The notes below the pieces were generated by a model. The model did no database searches. It saw only the letters and a list, made by a program, of their open reading frames with translations, and had not been told where the DNA came from. 64,000 nucleotides of DNA, taken from the NCBI RefSeq assembly GCF_029813835.1, contig NZ_JARVKV010000002.1:62001-126000 (forward strand), written 5' to 3'. Below are positions 7,719 to 15,550 of this stretch, piece by piece (within the stretch, counting starts at the first letter, position 1; each line of letters begins with the position of its first letter). Position numbers and translations under genes: made by a program. Source of the stretch: Streptomyces sp. DH37 (GTDB taxonomy: Bacteria; Actinomycetota; Actinomycetes; Streptomycetales; Streptomycetaceae).

Positions 7719-9287
7719 ATGACCGACACCACTCTCACACCGGTAGCGGGCCCTGAGGCCCTGCCGGACGCACCGCCGCCGCAGCAGCAGGTGCCCGAGC
7801 AACCGGCGCCCGCGCTGGCCGCCGAGGTGGACCACACGCCCGGCGGCTGGCCGGTTGTTCCGCTCGCGGTGACCGGCACGAACACCACCGCCACCCTGCT
7901 CGGGGCCGCCGCGCTGGTCGGCGGACCGGCGGCGCTGGCCGTTGCCGCCACGGGCGCGGTCGTCGTCGGCACGGCCGCCGCCGCGCGTACCCGGCGCGGC
8001 TGGCGCGGTACGGCGCGGGCCGCCCGCACCGGCACCGCCCGTACTGGGAACGGAGCGGCACCAGGGGCGCGCGGTACCCGCAGCGCCGGGACCGGCCGGG
8101 TGCCGCTGCAGAAGCGGCCGACCAGCCTGAGCAAGAAGAACGGCGCGGGACGCGGGGCCGGTACGGCAGGCACGGCCGGTGCCCGCGGCAAGGCCGCCCA
8201 CCGGGCTGCCGGTGCGGGCCGGGCCGGGGCGCTGCCCAGGGCCCGCACGGCATCCATCAGTGCTGGCACCCGGCCGGGCCGGGCCGGTGGGCGGATGACC
8301 CAGGCGCGGGCAGCGCGGGAGGCGGCCCGTGCGGCGGCCCCAACGCGGACCGCGCGGCGGGCGGAGACGACCGGAGCGCGCCGCGCGGTGGCCGATGCCC
8401 GCCGCGCTGCGAAGCACCAGGCCCGCACCGCCTCCCTGGCCGGTAAAGGACCGGTCGGACGGACCGCGGCCAAGGCGCTAGGCGCAACGAGCGCGGCCCG
8501 CCGGAAGGCGGTGGACCGGGCCCGTGCGGCGCGGGACCGCGCGTCGGCCCGGCACCTGGACGGGCAGCGGGAGGCGGTGCGCACGGCACCGGCCCGCAAG
8601 CGGGCCCGGAAGGCGCTGTGGCGGTCCGCAGCCCGGTTCCAGGGCCGTCGGCTGCTGGCGGTGCTCCTGGCGGGAACGCTCGGGCTGATCGGGCTGGTCA
8701 CCACCCCGCTGGGGCGCCGCCTGGGCTGGGCGTGGCTGATGTACCCGGGCCGCCGCCTGTATCGGGCGATGACCCGCACCGCCGCCGAGCAGCGCGCCGC
8801 CCGCGATGCGGCGATCCGCGAGCAGCAGGCGGAGGAGACCGCAGCGGAGGCGGACGACGGCGAGCAGATCGGGGACACCGCCGAGCGTCCGGCTGGCGCC
8901 GTCCCTGCCGCACCCGGCACGACCACCAGTGAGGGAGAGAGCATGTCCGGTTTCCGGTTCGAGGAGGCCGCGGCCGAGATGGAGGCCGCGGCGCAGAGCT
9001 ACGAGCCCGAGAACGCCATGGAGATCCTCGCCATGGTCGAAGGGCTTCCCGCCGCGCTGACCAGCGTGGCGAACGTGATGCGGATCCTGGCCGAGCGCGC
9101 CGATGGCGAGTTCCCGCTGGAGAAGGAGGTGGCGGACGGCTTCAACGACATGTTCGGCGCGCTGATGTCGGCCGTCGCGGTGGCCGAGGACATGGGACCG
9201 CTGTTCCGCCAGGTCCACGAACAGGACATCGCCCGCCACGAGGACCCGCGCAACGGGCCCCAGGCCGAGAAGGGATGGAACGTCTGA
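7719..9287 (+). CDS. SpdB-like transfer-associated membrane protein
   Basis: A 522-aa protein starting at ATG 7719, ten bases after AAGGAG. In order: a Pro/Ala-rich start; a hydrophobic stretch with TATLLGAAALVGGPAALAVA (about 55-85); some 230 residues of Arg/Ala/Thr/Gly-rich low-complexity basic sequence; a second membrane segment (LLAVLLAGTLGLIGLVTT); and an acidic C-terminal domain (FEEAAAEMEAAAQ, LPAALTSVANVMRILAERAD, FNDMFGALMSAVAVAEDMG). Long basic membrane proteins next to traB are called SpdB2 in Streptomyces plasmids, where SpdB2 of pSVH1 is a DNA-binding pore-like protein for intramycelial spread. The match here is by architecture and position. The TraB gene begins two bases after the stop. 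Confidence 0.7.
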   Translation: MTDTTLTPVAGPEALPDAPPPQQQVPEQPAPALAAEVDHTPGGWPVVPLAVTGTNTTATLLGAAALVGGPAALAVAATGAVVVGTAAAARTRRGWRGTARAARTGTARTGNGAAPGARGTRSAGTGRVPLQKRPTSLSKKNGAGRGAGTAGTAGARGKAAHRAAGAGRAGALPRARTASISAGTRPGRAGGRMTQARAAREAARAAAPTRTARRAETTGARRAVADARRAAKHQARTASLAGKGPVGRTAAKALGATSAARRKAVDRARAARDRASARHLDGQREAVRTAPARKRARKALWRSAARFQGRRLLAVLLAGTLGLIGLVTTPLGRRLGWAWLMYPGRRLYRAMTRTAAEQRAARDAAIREQQAEETAAEADDGEQIGDTAERPAGAVPAAPGTTTSEGESMSGFRFEEAAAEMEAAAQSYEPENAMEILAMVEGLPAALTSVANVMRILAERADGEFPLEKEVADGFNDMFGALMSAVAVAEDMGPLFRQVHEQDIARHEDPRNGPQAEKGWNV

Positions 9288-9289
9288 CC

Positions 9290-11395
9290 ATGACCGCCAA
9301 CACCGCCTCAACGGGGCCGGTGTGGGACTGGGCGGCCGGTCACGGACCCGTGACCGGCGCCCTGTCCGCCACCACCGGATGCCTCGCCGTCGCCACCACC
9401 GGTACAGCCGCCGGCATGCCGCCCGGCTGGGCGCTCGCCATCGGTGCGGCCGGAGCGATCGGCCACACCGTCACCAGCCTCCGCGACCGCCTGTCGGCCC
9501 GCACCATCGGCATGCGGGCCGCCTCCTGGCTCATCGGCGCCGGATGGACCACCTGGGCCATGGCCTCCGGCCCGCTGTCCTGGACCGCGCTCGGCTCGCT
9601 GGCCACCCTCGGAGTCGGCATCGGCGCCGCCGCCCGCGCCACCCTGCTGCACGAGGAGGCCCGGGAGTTGGAGGCCATCGCCGCCGCCGAACGCCAGGTC
9701 GCCGCCGAGCTCTCCGCCGAACGACGGGCCATCGCCGCCGAATGGGTCGACCGGATCCAGCGGGTGTGCGGGATCACCGTGCGGGTGCGGGCGGTGGAGA
9801 TGTGGCCCACCGGCACCGGCTTCACCCTGGACGCCGACCTGCCGCCCGGCGGGGCCACCTACGACCGCATCGCGCGGGAGGCCCCCAAGCTGTCGGCGGA
9901 CGCACGGCTGCCGCACGGCTGCACCGCCACCGCCTCCCCGGGCATCGACCAGGGCCGCGTCCTGGTGGACGTCACCACCGTCAACGTGCTCGCCCAGGAG
10001 GTGACCTACCCCACCGACTACGGGCCCCTGTCGGTCCTGACCGGCATCCCGTGGGGACTGCGGACCAACGCCGAGGAGATCCGCGCCTACCTGCGCGAGC
10101 AGTGCGCGCTGGTCGTCGGCCCCACCGGCTCGGGCAAGACCAACATGGTCCACACGATCCTGGCCGGGTTCGCCCGCGCCGAAGACGTACTCACCTGGGT
10201 CATCGACCTCAACGCCGGATCGGCCGGCCTGCCCTGGGTGCGCCCCGCCCTCGACCGCGACGGGCGACCGGTCGACGGAATGCGGCCCGGGGTGGACTGG
10301 CTGGCCGCCTCCCCCGAGGAGGCGGCCCTGATGCTGGACACGGCGGTGCGGGTCGCCAAGCACCGCAAGACCGTCTACCAGGACCTGATGGCCCGCGCGA
10401 ACACCGACCTGCTGCCCATCAGCCCACAGATCCCGCAGATCATGCTGGTCATCGATGAGGGCGCGGAGATCCTAGCCAGTAGCGACAAACCCTCCCGCAT
10501 GCTCGCGGCCAAGATCCTGGAAGTGATCCGTATCGCCCGCGCCATGGGCATCCGCACCGTGCTGACCGCGCTCGGGGCCACCGGCGCGGTGCTGGGCAAC
10601 CTGATGATCCGCCGGGAAGCCAAGGTCCGCGTCGCGCTCACCGGCGGAGAGACCGAGGGCATGGACCTGGCCAAGCAGTTCCCCGGTACCCGCGGCCTGC
10701 GGGTGGACCAGGCCCCCTACAAGGGCGCCGGATTCCTGGGCACCCCCGAGTCCCCGGCCGCGCTGTTCAAGTCCTGGCGGATCCTGCCCAACCAGATCCG
10801 CGACATCACCGCCGCCACCGCCGACCGCCACCCCACCCTCGACGGACCGTCCGCCACCGCGGCCGGAGACGCCTACGCCCGGCGCTGGGATCCCGGCCGC
10901 ACTGCCTGGATGCGCGACACCACCAGCGAGCGAGAGCCGAACCCCGGCAGCAATCTGGCGGAGCGGGGAGGGCTGAACCTCTCCGCCCTCCGCGGCGAGC
11001 AGCTGCCCACCGCGGAACCGGACGAGGAGGAACTCGCCCGGCGCTTCCGTGAGCAGATCGACGCCCAGTTCGCCACCGCCCCCGAAGCAGGCGCGACCGA
11101 GTCGGACGAGCCGCAGCCGCCCGCTCCGGGCGGGCTGAACCTGTCCGCCCTCAAGGCCGGGGACAACCCGGCTCGCGATGCGGCACTGGCGCTGCTGCTC
11201 GCCGCCGGCCTCGAGGGCACCGGAGCTTCCGCCATCGCCCGCGCACTGGCCGACGAGCACGGCACCACCCGGCAAACCGTCGTCGGCTGGCTCAAGAGCT
11301 GGACCGAGGACGGCACCGCCGTACGCGTCGGCACCGGCACCAAGGCCCGCTACGTCCACCACCGCCACGCACCCGACAACCCCACCGAGCAGTGA
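9290..11395 (+). CDS. TraB/TraSA-type FtsK/SpoIIIE DNA translocase
   Basis: A 701-aa conjugative DNA pump of the septal-translocator type, which moves double-stranded DNA between hyphae. Two hydrophobic regions occupy residues 30-115. The motor domain carries Walker A GPTGSGKT (278-285) and Walker B IMLVIDEGAE (about 383-392). A linker with repeated GGLNLSALRG / GGLNLSALKA leads to a C-terminal winged helix (TGASAIARALADEHGTTRQT, VVGWLKSW) that in TraB proteins reads the clt repeats. ATG 9290 is chosen; the upstream ATG 9275 overlaps the previous gene more. Seven GACAAG repeats lie 80-150 bp after the stop and are its likely binding site. Confidence 0.92.
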   Translation: MTANTASTGPVWDWAAGHGPVTGALSATTGCLAVATTGTAAGMPPGWALAIGAAGAIGHTVTSLRDRLSARTIGMRAASWLIGAGWTTWAMASGPLSWTALGSLATLGVGIGAAARATLLHEEARELEAIAAAERQVAAELSAERRAIAAEWVDRIQRVCGITVRVRAVEMWPTGTGFTLDADLPPGGATYDRIAREAPKLSADARLPHGCTATASPGIDQGRVLVDVTTVNVLAQEVTYPTDYGPLSVLTGIPWGLRTNAEEIRAYLREQCALVVGPTGSGKTNMVHTILAGFARAEDVLTWVIDLNAGSAGLPWVRPALDRDGRPVDGMRPGVDWLAASPEEAALMLDTAVRVAKHRKTVYQDLMARANTDLLPISPQIPQIMLVIDEGAEILASSDKPSRMLAAKILEVIRIARAMGIRTVLTALGATGAVLGNLMIRREAKVRVALTGGETEGMDLAKQFPGTRGLRVDQAPYKGAGFLGTPESPAALFKSWRILPNQIRDITAATADRHPTLDGPSATAAGDAYARRWDPGRTAWMRDTTSEREPNPGSNLAERGGLNLSALRGEQLPTAEPDEEELARRFREQIDAQFATAPEAGATESDEPQPPAPGGLNLSALKAGDNPARDAALALLLAAGLEGTGASAIARALADEHGTTRQTVVGWLKSWTEDGTAVRVGTGTKARYVHHRHAPDNPTEQ

Positions 11396-11478
11396 CCGCC
11401 TGTCGCCTGTCGCCCCACCCGCACACAGCCTCCCAGACGACTCGGTGAGGGCCGAAAACCGTTTGTGACCTGCGGCGC

Positions 11479-11544
11479 GACAAGTGACAAGACAAGACAA
11501 GCGACACCCCGCACGACAAGCCGGATGACAAGACACACGACAAG
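11479..11544 (+). other. candidate clt locus (GACAAG repeats)
   Basis: Seven copies of GACAAG lie at 11479, 11486, 11491, 11496, 11515, 11527 and 11539. The last three are exactly 12 bp apart, and degenerate copies (GACACC, GACACA) fill the gaps. Clusters of short direct repeats just after traB are the recognition sites (TRS) of TraB translocases; in pSVH1 the unit is a different 8-mer. Two GCCTGTC copies, the near-reverse motif, stand at about 11398-11411. The role is inferred from place and pattern. Confidence 0.8.
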
Positions 11545-11545
11545 C

Positions 11546-11580
11546 AGAGCCCCGCCCCGCCACCCGTCGGGCGGGGCTCT
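11546..11580 (+). terminator. strong terminator after clt
   Basis: A perfect 12-bp stem, AGAGCCCCGCCC (11546-11557) with its complement at 11569-11580 and an 11-base loop. It ends the spd/tra transcript right after the repeat cluster. Confidence 0.85.
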
Positions 11581-11615
11581 GCGTTTCCGCACACCCACCA
11601 CTCAAGGAGGCCGTC

Positions 11616-11912
11616 ATGAACCGCTGCGAACCGCCGGGGCACCTCGCCCCGCACCTGCCCGCCGACCTCTACCACCGATTGGACGACCGCACGATCGTCA
11701 TCGTCCACACCCCGCCCCCGCGGCGCCGGGCCACCGCCTACGCGGTGCCGCTCGCCGTCGGGTTGGCCGTCGCGTTCGGGTTCATCGGCCTGGCCGCCGC
11801 CGCCCTGGCGCTGTTCGAGTTCGCCGTCCGCACCGCCGCCCTGCTGGGCACCCTGGCGGGCCCGATCGGCATCGGCACCTTCCTCCAGCTCGCCCGCCCC
11901 AAGAGCAAGTGA
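11616..11912 (+). CDS. small membrane protein of the transfer region
   Basis: A 98-aa protein behind an optimal AAGGAGG. The N-terminal half is polar (HLPADLYHRLDDRTIVIVHT). The C-terminal half holds two close membrane helices (AYAVPLAVGLAVAFGFIGLA and the following AAALALFEF / TAALLGTLAGPIGIGTFL). Such two-helix proteins near traB are generally named SpdA/SpdD in Streptomyces elements, but I cannot assign this one to a named family. It starts a new transcript after the clt terminator and precedes the methyltransferase gene. Confidence 0.7.
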   Translation: MNRCEPPGHLAPHLPADLYHRLDDRTIVIVHTPPPRRRATAYAVPLAVGLAVAFGFIGLAAAALALFEFAVRTAALLGTLAGPIGIGTFLQLARPKSK

Positions 11913-12001
11913 CGCCCGGAGCGGGCCGCACTCCCGGCCAAGGAAACCGCGGCCCGCTCCGGCACTCCCAACTCCCCGCAGAGACTCAGGAGGTCTCCAG
12001 C

Positions 12002-12733
12002 ATGACCCACCCTGTCCGCATCCGGCGAGCGACCGGCCACCAGCCGCGGCTGCTGGATCTGTTCTGCTGCGCCGGCGGCGCCGCCATGGGTTACCACCGC
12101 GCCGGATTCGACATCACCGGCATCGACATCGCCCTTCGCCCGAACTATCCCTTCGCCTTCCACCACAGTGACGCGCTGGAGTACCTGACACGGCTCATCA
12201 CCACCGGCGAGATCGAGCAATACGCGCTCGTGCACGCCTCCCCGCCCTGCCAGCACGGTTGCGCGCTGACGGTGGGCACCAACCGCTCGCAGGGCTGGGG
12301 CCGTGCGCACGTCGACCTCGTGGCCCCCACGCGAGAGCTGCTGGACGCCACCGGCCTGCCCTACGTCATCGAGCAGCCCAACGGCCGCGCCCCGGTCCGC
12401 AAGGACCTGCGGCTGTGCGGGGAGATGTTCGGCCTCGGCGTGCTGCGCCACCGCTGGTTCGAACTGGGCCGCTGGAGCACCGCCCAGCCCGCGCACCCCA
12501 AGCACCGCGGCCGGGTGCGCGGCTGTCGACACGGCCAGTGGTTCGACGGCCCCTACGTGGCCGCCTACGGCTCCGGCGGCGGCAAGGCCACCGTCCCCGA
12601 GATGCAGCACGCCATGGGCATCGACTGGACCGACGTGCGCGAGGAGCTGACCGAGGCCATCCCACCCGCCTACACGGCATGGATCGGCTCCACCTTCCTC
12701 ACCACCACGGACGCCGGGGCGGTGACCGCATGA
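12002..12733 (+). CDS. C5-cytosine DNA methyltransferase
   Basis: A compact 243-aa m5C methyltransferase. Motif I is LLDLFCCAGGAAMGYHRAGF (residues 16-35, SAM binding). Motif IV is ASPPCQHG with the catalytic Cys. Motif VI is reduced to VIEQPNG. Motif VIII is LRHRWFEL. The C-terminus ends with the conserved AIPPAYTAWIG. The target-recognition region is short, as in phage and mobile-element enzymes. AGGAGG precedes ATG 12002, and the Prim-Pol frame starts in its stop (ATGA). No cognate restriction enzyme is next to it; it may protect element DNA from host restriction (inference). Confidence 0.88.
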   Translation: MTHPVRIRRATGHQPRLLDLFCCAGGAAMGYHRAGFDITGIDIALRPNYPFAFHHSDALEYLTRLITTGEIEQYALVHASPPCQHGCALTVGTNRSQGWGRAHVDLVAPTRELLDATGLPYVIEQPNGRAPVRKDLRLCGEMFGLGVLRHRWFELGRWSTAQPAHPKHRGRVRGCRHGQWFDGPYVAAYGSGGGKATVPEMQHAMGIDWTDVREELTEAIPPAYTAWIGSTFLTTTDAGAVTA

Positions 12734-13614
12734 ACGACACCCTGCTCACCGCCGCCCTGGCCGCCGCCGAGCGCGGCTGGCACGTCTTCCCGCTGCGCCC
12801 CGGCATCAAGCGGCCCGCCCTGCACGGTTAGAACACCTGCCCGCGCACCGGCCCCTGCACCGGTGGGCACCGCAAGTGGGAGCAGCGCGCCACCATCGAC
12901 CCCGACCGCATCCGCGCCGCCTGGGCCCGGGCTCCGTACAACATCGGCATCGCCACCGGCCCCTCCGCCCTGGTCGTCATCGACCTCGACGCCCCCAAGG
13001 ACAGTGCGGACGCGCCTGGCGGCGCGGCGACCTTTGCGGCGCTCTGCGAGCGCACCGGACAGCCCGTCCCCGCCACCTACCGCACCCGGACCGCCAGCGG
13101 AGGTGAGCACCTGTACTTCACCGCCCCGCCCGGCGTCCGGCTGGGCAACACCGCCGGCACCCTCGCACCCCTCGTCGACACCCGCGCCTGGGGCGGCTAC
13201 GTGGTCGCCTCCGGCAGCACCACCGCCGCGGGCCCCTACGCGGTGGTGGACGACCGTCCGGTGGCGCCGCTGCCTACCTGGCTGCTGCGGCTGCTGCAAC
13301 CGGCTCCCGCCCGCCCTATCGGCCCGCTGCGGCTGCCCGCGGTCAGCAGCAGCCGCGCGGCCCGGGCCGCGCTGGAGGCCGAGTGCGCCACGGTGGCAGC
13401 GGCACCGGAGCAGCAGCGCAACATCACCCTCAACCGGTGCGCCTTCAAGGTGGGACGGTTCGTCGCCTGGGGCGACCTCCCCCGGCACACGGTGGAGGAG
13501 GCCTTCCAAGCGGCCGGGGAGGCGGCCGGCCTCACACCGGCCGAGTGCCGCGCCACCATCCGCTCTGCCCTAAACGGCTCCATGCGCACCGCCCGCCCCA
13601 GGGAGGCAGCATGA
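12730..13614 (+). pseudogene. bifunctional DNA primase/polymerase (Prim-Pol), interrupted by an in-frame TAG
   Basis: The reading frame is continuous from ATG 12730 to TGA 13614 (295 codons) except for TAG at 12829-12831, codon 34. Upstream it reads LAAAERGWHVFPLRPGIKRPALHG; downstream NTCPRTGPC...HRKWEQRAT, YNIGIATGPSALVVIDLDAP and TASGGEHLYF. These are the classical Prim-Pol motifs: the DxD of the metal site (IDLD) and the SGGxHLYF His. The start, RBS and frame are otherwise intact, so a single base change is the simplest cause. With the stop, only a 33-residue peptide is made unless there is readthrough. Prim-Pol initiates AICE replication with the DUF3631 partner, so loss should cripple element replication. 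Confidence 0.88.
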
Positions 13615-13961
13615 CCCCCTGCCCCGCTCCCTCCTTGGAAGGCCGCCCCGCCACAGCGGACCCGCCCGCCGCCGACTCGGCCGCGCCCCCGGCGGCCGGA
13701 GGCGACCGAAAGGACGTCGCCCGTCAGGGCGTCCGCTCTGGTCCTGGCCCGCGCCGCGGGGACGGCCGGTACCCGATCGCGTGGCTACACCTCACCGCAC
13801 CCGGCCGCGGCGCGGTGCCCACCGCCCACTCGTGGTGCGCGTGCGGCCACGACCGCAGCGCCGTCGGCCACCGCCAGGTCCTCGCCCTGATCGACGCCCA
13901 CACCGCCCACCGCGAGAACTGCCCCCTGCGCCACCGCACCGAAAGCAGGCCCGCCGCATGA
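13611..13961 (+). CDS. small Cys/His protein of the replication operon
   Basis: A 116-aa protein translated from ATG 13611 inside the Prim-Pol stop. The first half is Pro/Ala-rich and probably disordered. The second half carries SWCACGHDRSAVGHRQVLAL, then HTAHRENCPL, a C-x-C ... H ... H ... H-x4-C arrangement that could hold one zinc ion. It lies in a four-gene overlapping chain (methyltransferase, Prim-Pol, this, DUF3631), which implies a role in replication or its control. I cannot name the family. Confidence 0.75.
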   Translation: MTPCPAPSLEGRPATADPPAADSAAPPAAGGDRKDVARQGVRSGPGPRRGDGRYPIAWLHLTAPGRGAVPTAHSWCACGHDRSAVGHRQVLALIDAHTAHRENCPLRHRTESRPAA

Positions 13962-15133
13962 CCAACCTCCAGCCCACCGCCCTCGACGGCGCCGAGCTGC
14001 TGGACGCCGTCGAGCACTTCCACCGGCGCTTCAACGTCTTCCCCACCGAGGCCGCCTACGTGGCCGTGGCGCTGTGGGACGCGCACGCGCATTTGCTGGA
14101 CTGCTTCGACTCCACCCCGCGCCTGGCCTTCCTCTCCCCGGAGCCAGGGTCGGGGAAGTCCCGGGCGCTGGAGGTGGTGGAGACCCTGGTGCCGCGCTCC
14201 ATGGCCGCCGTGGATGCCTCCGCCGCCGCGCTGTTCCGCTCGGTGGCCGGACTCGACGGTGGTCGGCCCACCATCCTCTTCGATGAGATCGACACCGTCT
14301 TCGGCCCCAAGGCCGGAGACAACGAACAGCTCCGCGGCTTCCTCAACGCGGGGCACACCCGGGGCCGGGTGATGTACCGGTGCGTCGGAGACGGCGCCAA
14401 CCAGCAGGTGCAGGGCTTCCCGTCGTTCTGCGCGGTGGCGGTGGCCGGACTCGGCTCGCTGCCGGACACGATCCTGACCCGCTCGGTCATCATCCGCATG
14501 CGCCGCCGGGCCCGCAACGAGAAGGTGGAGCCCTTCCGCACCCGCATCCACGTCGCCGAGGGCAACGCGCTACGCGACCGGCTCGCCGCCTGGGCCGAAA
14601 CTGTGCAGGAGGAGGTGGTCGGCGCCTACCCCGAGCTGCCCGAGGGGGTGGCCGACCGGCCCGCCGACGTGTGGGAGCCGCTGATCGCGGTGGCGGACGC
14701 GGCCGGGGGCGACTGGCCGCGCCGGGCCCGGAAGGCGTGCCTGACCCTGGTCAGGGCATCCCAGGTCAACGACAAGGCCAGCCTCGGCATTCGTCTGCTC
14801 ACCGATCTGCGCGACCACGTGCTGATCGGGGTGGACAAGCTGCCCACCGTTGCCATCCTGGATCGGCTCAACGCGCTGGACGACGCGCCCTGGGCCGACC
14901 TGGACGGCCGCCCGCTGGACTCCCGGCGACTGTCGCGGATGCTCAGCCAGTACGTCACCGCCGACGGTGACCCGATCGCCTCCCGCAACATCCGTACCGC
15001 CGGGGGAGTCCTCAAGGGCTACCACGCCGAGGACCTGCACGACGCCTGGACCCGTTACTGCCCGCCCCCTCCGGAAAGTGCGCTACATCCGCTCCAGCCG
15101 CTACACCCCAGCTCACAGCCCGTGTCCGTGTAG
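13958..15133 (+). CDS. DUF3631 ATPase, AICE replication protein
   Basis: A 391-aa protein with an AAA-like ATPase core. Walker A is SPEPGSGKSRALEV (about residues 60-73), Walker B is TILFDEIDTVFG, and sensor-like residues follow (GLGSLPDTILTRSVIIRMRR). The C-terminal half is the DUF3631 domain (DIADAA-like VADAAGGDWPRRARKACLTL; LDDAPWADLDGRPLDSRRLS). In Prim-Pol-type AICEs this protein serves as replication helicase or loader next to the primase. The start overlaps the previous stop. Its last codons already contain two iterons of the adjacent repeat array, so the array begins inside the gene. Confidence 0.85.
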   Translation: MTNLQPTALDGAELLDAVEHFHRRFNVFPTEAAYVAVALWDAHAHLLDCFDSTPRLAFLSPEPGSGKSRALEVVETLVPRSMAAVDASAAALFRSVAGLDGGRPTILFDEIDTVFGPKAGDNEQLRGFLNAGHTRGRVMYRCVGDGANQQVQGFPSFCAVAVAGLGSLPDTILTRSVIIRMRRRARNEKVEPFRTRIHVAEGNALRDRLAAWAETVQEEVVGAYPELPEGVADRPADVWEPLIAVADAAGGDWPRRARKACLTLVRASQVNDKASLGIRLLTDLRDHVLIGVDKLPTVAILDRLNALDDAPWADLDGRPLDSRRLSRMLSQYVTADGDPIASRNIRTAGGVLKGYHAEDLHDAWTRYCPPPPESALHPLQPLHPSSQPVSV

Positions 15134-15292
15134 CGCACCCCGCCCGGTGTAGCGGCTACATCCGGCCGCCCCGAGCCCACCGCCCGGGGCGGCCGGACCG
15201 CTCCCGAGAGGGGACGTAGCCGCTACACGCACCCTTCCCGCTACACCGAACCCGCCGCTGACCTGCGATGTAGCGGCGTGGCGGATGTAGCG
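15081..15292. repeat. paired TGTAGCG iterons, candidate replication origin
   Basis: Eight exact copies of TGTAGCG lie in 212 bp. Inverted copies (CGCTACA) start at 15081, 15099, 15221 and 15239; forward copies start at 15129, 15148, 15269 and 15286. They form four pairs spaced 18, 19, 18 and 17 bp apart, arranged inverted-inverted, forward-forward, inverted-inverted, forward-forward. A perfect 6-bp palindrome around a central G is at 15148-15160. The array lies between the DUF3631 gene and xis, where an AICE origin is expected. It could also be the Xis or regulator operator controlling xis-int. Confidence 0.8.
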
Positions 15293-15352
15293 GACCTCAG
15301 AGGAGAGGGCAACGCCCTACCCCGTCACTCGCTGCTGAGGAGAAACGCCCGC

Positions 15353-15550
15353 ATGAGCTCAGCTCTGCCCGACACCTACGAAGTCCTCACCGTCCCCGAG
15401 GTCATGGCCGCGCTGCGGATGAGCCGGAGCAAGGTCTACGACCTGATCCGCTCCGGCACCCTGCCCAGCTACACCGAAGGCCGCTCCCGGCGGGTCCCCG
15501 CCGACTCGTTCCGTACATACATCCGCTCCAAGCTTCAGGAGGCTGCCTGA
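15353..15550 (+). CDS. xis: excisionase, AlpA/Xis-type helix-turn-helix
   Basis: A 65-aa winged-helix protein: LTVPEVMAALRMSRSKVYDL (first helices and recognition helix) followed by IRSGTLPSYTEGRSRRVPAD (wing). This is the excisionase/MerR-like DNA-binding fold that bends attL and attR for excision. ATG 15353 follows GAGGAGA; a longer start at 15278 would run through the iterons and is unlikely. The stop overlaps the int start (TGATG), the normal xis-int coupling in AICEs. It lies directly after the iteron array. Confidence 0.9.
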   Translation: MSSALPDTYEVLTVPEVMAALRMSRSKVYDLIRSGTLPSYTEGRSRRVPADSFRTYIRSKLQEAA

